Source of the DNA: Methanosarcina sp.
GTDB lineage: Archaea > Halobacteriota > Methanosarcinia > Methanosarcinales > Methanosarcinaceae
Assembly: GCA_013330315.1 (NCBI GenBank)
Contig: DUIO01000194.1
Location: forward strand, 500 to 9,259
Direction: 5' to 3'
Length of the DNA: 8,760 nucleotides
Shown here: positions 6,731 through 8,760 of the stretch, piece after piece
Layout: the number at the start of each line of letters is the position of its first letter
How positions within the stretch are numbered: the stretch's first letter is position 1
Program-made: the position numbers and the translations under genes
Notes under the pieces: generated by a model
Seen by the model: the letters and a program-made list of their open reading frames with translations, nothing else
The model's database searches: none
Told to the model about the DNA's origin: nothing

Positions 6731-8760
6731 TTACACTTTTTGTACCGCAATATATCTAGTCTTTTTTGTTGTGTTACTGCTGGCATCGTTTTTCACGGTC
6801 AATGTAACATTATATGTGCCTGCCCTCGTGTATGTATGGGTTGCATTCATGGCATGTTTCGAATATATACCGTCGCCAAATTCCCAGAGCCAGGAAGAGG
6901 GAGTTCCACCAGTGCCGGTATCAATGAACTTCACTACGAGAGGAGCGTTTCCTGAAGTCAAATTTGCGGAGAAATCCGCCACTGGCACATCAGGGACCGT
7001 GTCAGCAGCTGTTACTGTCACATAATTATATTTTGTTATTATGGCTCTGCCTCCGCGGTTATCCATAGATAATGTTACTGTGTATTTTCCCGGTTTTTCG
7101 TATGTATGTGTTGCATACGGTGTTGCAGAGTCATTAGCATCCACCATATAGTTCTGAACGACCCCATCCCCAAAATCCCATTCACGCCATATAGGGTAGT
7201 TTGGGAGCTGGGCATCCAGGTCATCCACAAATGTTACTGTTAATGGTGCCTTTCCTGATGTTACATCGGCTGAGAAATATGCAGTGGTTGCAGGCTCGTC
7301 TTTTATTCCCATCAGCACGTAACCGTATTTGCTTATTGTATCGCTGCCATTAGCATTTTTCACGGTCAGGTTAACGGTATACCCGCCTATTTTCCCGTAT
7401 GCATGAGTGGGATTTTTCTGCGTTGAAGTATTTCCGTCACCGAAGTCCCAGAACCAGGAAGTTGGAGAGCCTGTACTATTGTCATAAAACGAAACAACAT
7501 CATTCTCGAAAATCCCCTGGTCATTAATTCCATCCCGTACTTTATCGGCTTCAGGGGAATAAAAATCCGCAACAGGCTTTACTGTGGACGAGGGGGATGT
7601 GACTGTAATATAACCGAGTCTGGTCACGGAACTGCTGCCTGCTGCATTCGCTACGGTTAAACTGATATTGTATCTGCCGGGTTTTGTAAAAGTATGTGTC
7701 GCATTCATGTCGTGTTTCGAATATATGCCATCCCCAAAGTCCCAGTACCAGGAAGATGGAGATCCGGTACTATTATCCGTAAACAGTATTTTTAAAGGTG
7801 CATTTCCTGATGTCACATTTGCAGAAAAATCAGCAACGGGAACCTCAAGACTCTTAACGGTGATAAATCCTGGCTTTACGATTGTGTTGCTGCCATTCGC
7901 ATTCGCAACTGTAAGGCTGATATTATACACTCCCGGCTTTGTAAAAGTATGAGTTGCATTCATCGAATGTTTTGAATGAATGCCGTCTCCGAAGTCCCAC
8001 AACCATGAAGTCGGAGAGCCTTCACTGTTGTCGGTAAATAATACTTTCAGCGGCGCATATCCTGACGTTACATTTGCAGCGAAATCAGCAACAAGTGGTT
8101 CAGGTTCTGATTCTTCTTTTAACGAAACAATACACATATAAATGTCATCATGTCCATTGCGCCCATCCTGCCATACTATTCTGTCTTCATAGATGACAGG
8201 AATTTGCTGAATCGAGTCACTTGTTGTAATTTGAATTTCCCTGGAAGTTGAGATGTCGTACATATAGATATCGTCATTTCCATTGCGCCTGTCCTGCCAC
8301 ACTATCCTGTCCCCGTAGATAGCAGGATATATCTGATCCGATCCGTTTGTGGTAATCTGAGTTTCCTTAGAGGTAGAGAGATTGTACATGTAGATATCGG
8401 CGTTTCCGTTACGACTATCAGCCCATACTACCCTGTCGTCGTATATCGCGGATCCGTAAGTTGATCTGTTGGTGACGATCCGGGTTTCTCCGGATTTGGA
8501 GAGGTCGTACACATAAATATCAGTGTTTTCGATATCCGGATATTCATGGTTAGCCATGCACAATATTCTGTCGCCATAAATAGCAACACCAAGCTGGCGC
8601 AGTACGCTGTTTGTTATTTGAGTTTCCCTGGAAGTAAGAAGGTCGTACATGTAAATATCGGTGTCATCCGGTCCATTGCGCTCATCACTCCAGACTATCC
8701 TGTCCCCGTAAATAACAGGATTAAACTGATTTGATTTATTGGTGGTAATTTGAGTCTCTT
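6731..8760 (-). CDS. Surface protein with TolB-like beta-propeller blades and five PKD domains, N-terminus cut by window edge
   Basis: The frame stays open past the internal ATG at 8650 to the right edge, so the true start and signal peptide are outside; 675 residues are visible. Residues 1 to about 215 are five propeller blades of the form ETQITTN...PAIYGDRIVW-D-RNGNDDIYMYDLSTS. The W (or C) of the YGDRIVW strand falls at 23, 67, 112, 154 and 196. Blade 2 is degenerate (ILC for IVW). Five PKD domains follow at about 223-302, 307-387, 395-483, 492-583 and 592-674, each with the core W-D/E-F-G-D-G. PKD 1, 2 and 5 share the extended GDGIYSKHxMNATHT and are close copies; PKD 3 and 4 are diverged. 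PKD domains are Ig-like folds common in Methanosarcina surface proteins and TolB-like propellers are binding platforms. No catalytic domain is seen. The protein ends right after PKD5 with no anchor or sorting tail, so attachment is unclear. Confidence 0.92.
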   Translation of the reverse strand, partial: ETQITTNKSNQFNPVIYGDRIVWSDERNGPDDTDIYMYDLLTSRETQITNSVLRQLGVAIYGDRILCMANHEYPDIENTDIYVYDLSKSGETRIVTNRSTYGSAIYDDRVVWADSRNGNADIYMYNLSTSKETQITTNGSDQIYPAIYGDRIVWQDRRNGNDDIYMYDISTSREIQITTSDSIQQIPVIYEDRIVWQDGRNGHDDIYMCIVSLKEESEPEPLVADFAANVTSGYAPLKVLFTDNSEGSPTSWLWDFGDGIHSKHSMNATHTFTKPGVYNISLTVANANGSNTIVKPGFITVKSLEVPVADFSANVTSGNAPLKILFTDNSTGSPSSWYWDFGDGIYSKHDMNATHTFTKPGRYNISLTVANAAGSSSVTRLGYITVTSPSSTVKPVADFYSPEADKVRDGINDQGIFENDVVSFYDNSTGSPTSWFWDFGDGNTSTQKNPTHAYGKIGGYTVNLTVKNANGSDTISKYGYVLMGIKDEPATTAYFSADVTSGKAPLTVTFVDDLDAQLPNYPIWREWDFGDGVVQNYMVDANDSATPYATHTYEKPGKYTVTLSMDNRGGRAIITKYNYVTVTAADTVPDVPVADFSANLTSGNAPLVVKFIDTGTGGTPSSWLWEFGDGIYSKHAMNATHTYTRAGTYNVTLTVKNDASSNTTKKTRYIAVQKV

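Noticed and set aside
6645..7025. Plus-strand ORF of 126 codons
   Set aside because: Most of it is antisense to PKD5; similar plus-strand ORFs recur opposite the other PKD domains (for example 7668-7952), as expected from repeated sequence.

Overview
The window looks like part of an archaeal chromosome, most likely a Methanosarcina-type methanogen. This is inference from gene content: large secreted Asn-rich beta-helix proteins, a beta-propeller/PKD surface protein and a second propeller protein surround an NSS-family sodium symporter with a MetS-type small subunit, in fairly AT-rich DNA. No RNA gene, CRISPR array or transposase was seen.

Layout. Bases 1-696 (minus) hold the N-terminal part of a secreted beta-propeller protein that runs off the left edge, with blades repeating exactly every 40 residues. 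Bases 697-1170 are a divergent intergenic region with AT-rich promoter-like sequence and two possible leader hairpins. Bases 1171-2637 (plus) encode a complete 12-helix NSS transporter. Directly behind it, with a strong ribosome binding site, lies a very short gene of about 41 codons for the MetS-type small subunit. It is broken by a one-base frameshift (2639-2763). A perfect 10-bp hairpin (2777-2804) separates it from the next, convergent gene.

Bases 2843-6391 (minus) encode a 1182-residue secreted protein of three tandem NosD/parallel beta-helix modules. Each module ends in a calcium-loop-like Asp-rich motif, and the middle one carries an in-frame 24-bp tandem repeat. Bases 6392-6730 are intergenic and contain an imperfect inverted repeat. 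Bases 6731-8760 (minus) encode the C-terminal 675 residues of a protein with at least five TolB-like propeller blades followed by five PKD domains; its start lies beyond the right edge.

The three minus-strand genes look like cell-surface or secreted proteins. The transporter pair is a separate unit inserted in the opposite orientation, probably for Na+-coupled amino-acid uptake. I see no evidence of a new defence or enzymatic system. The strongest non-routine observation is the frameshifted small subunit, followed by the tandem repeat and the modular design of the beta-helix protein.
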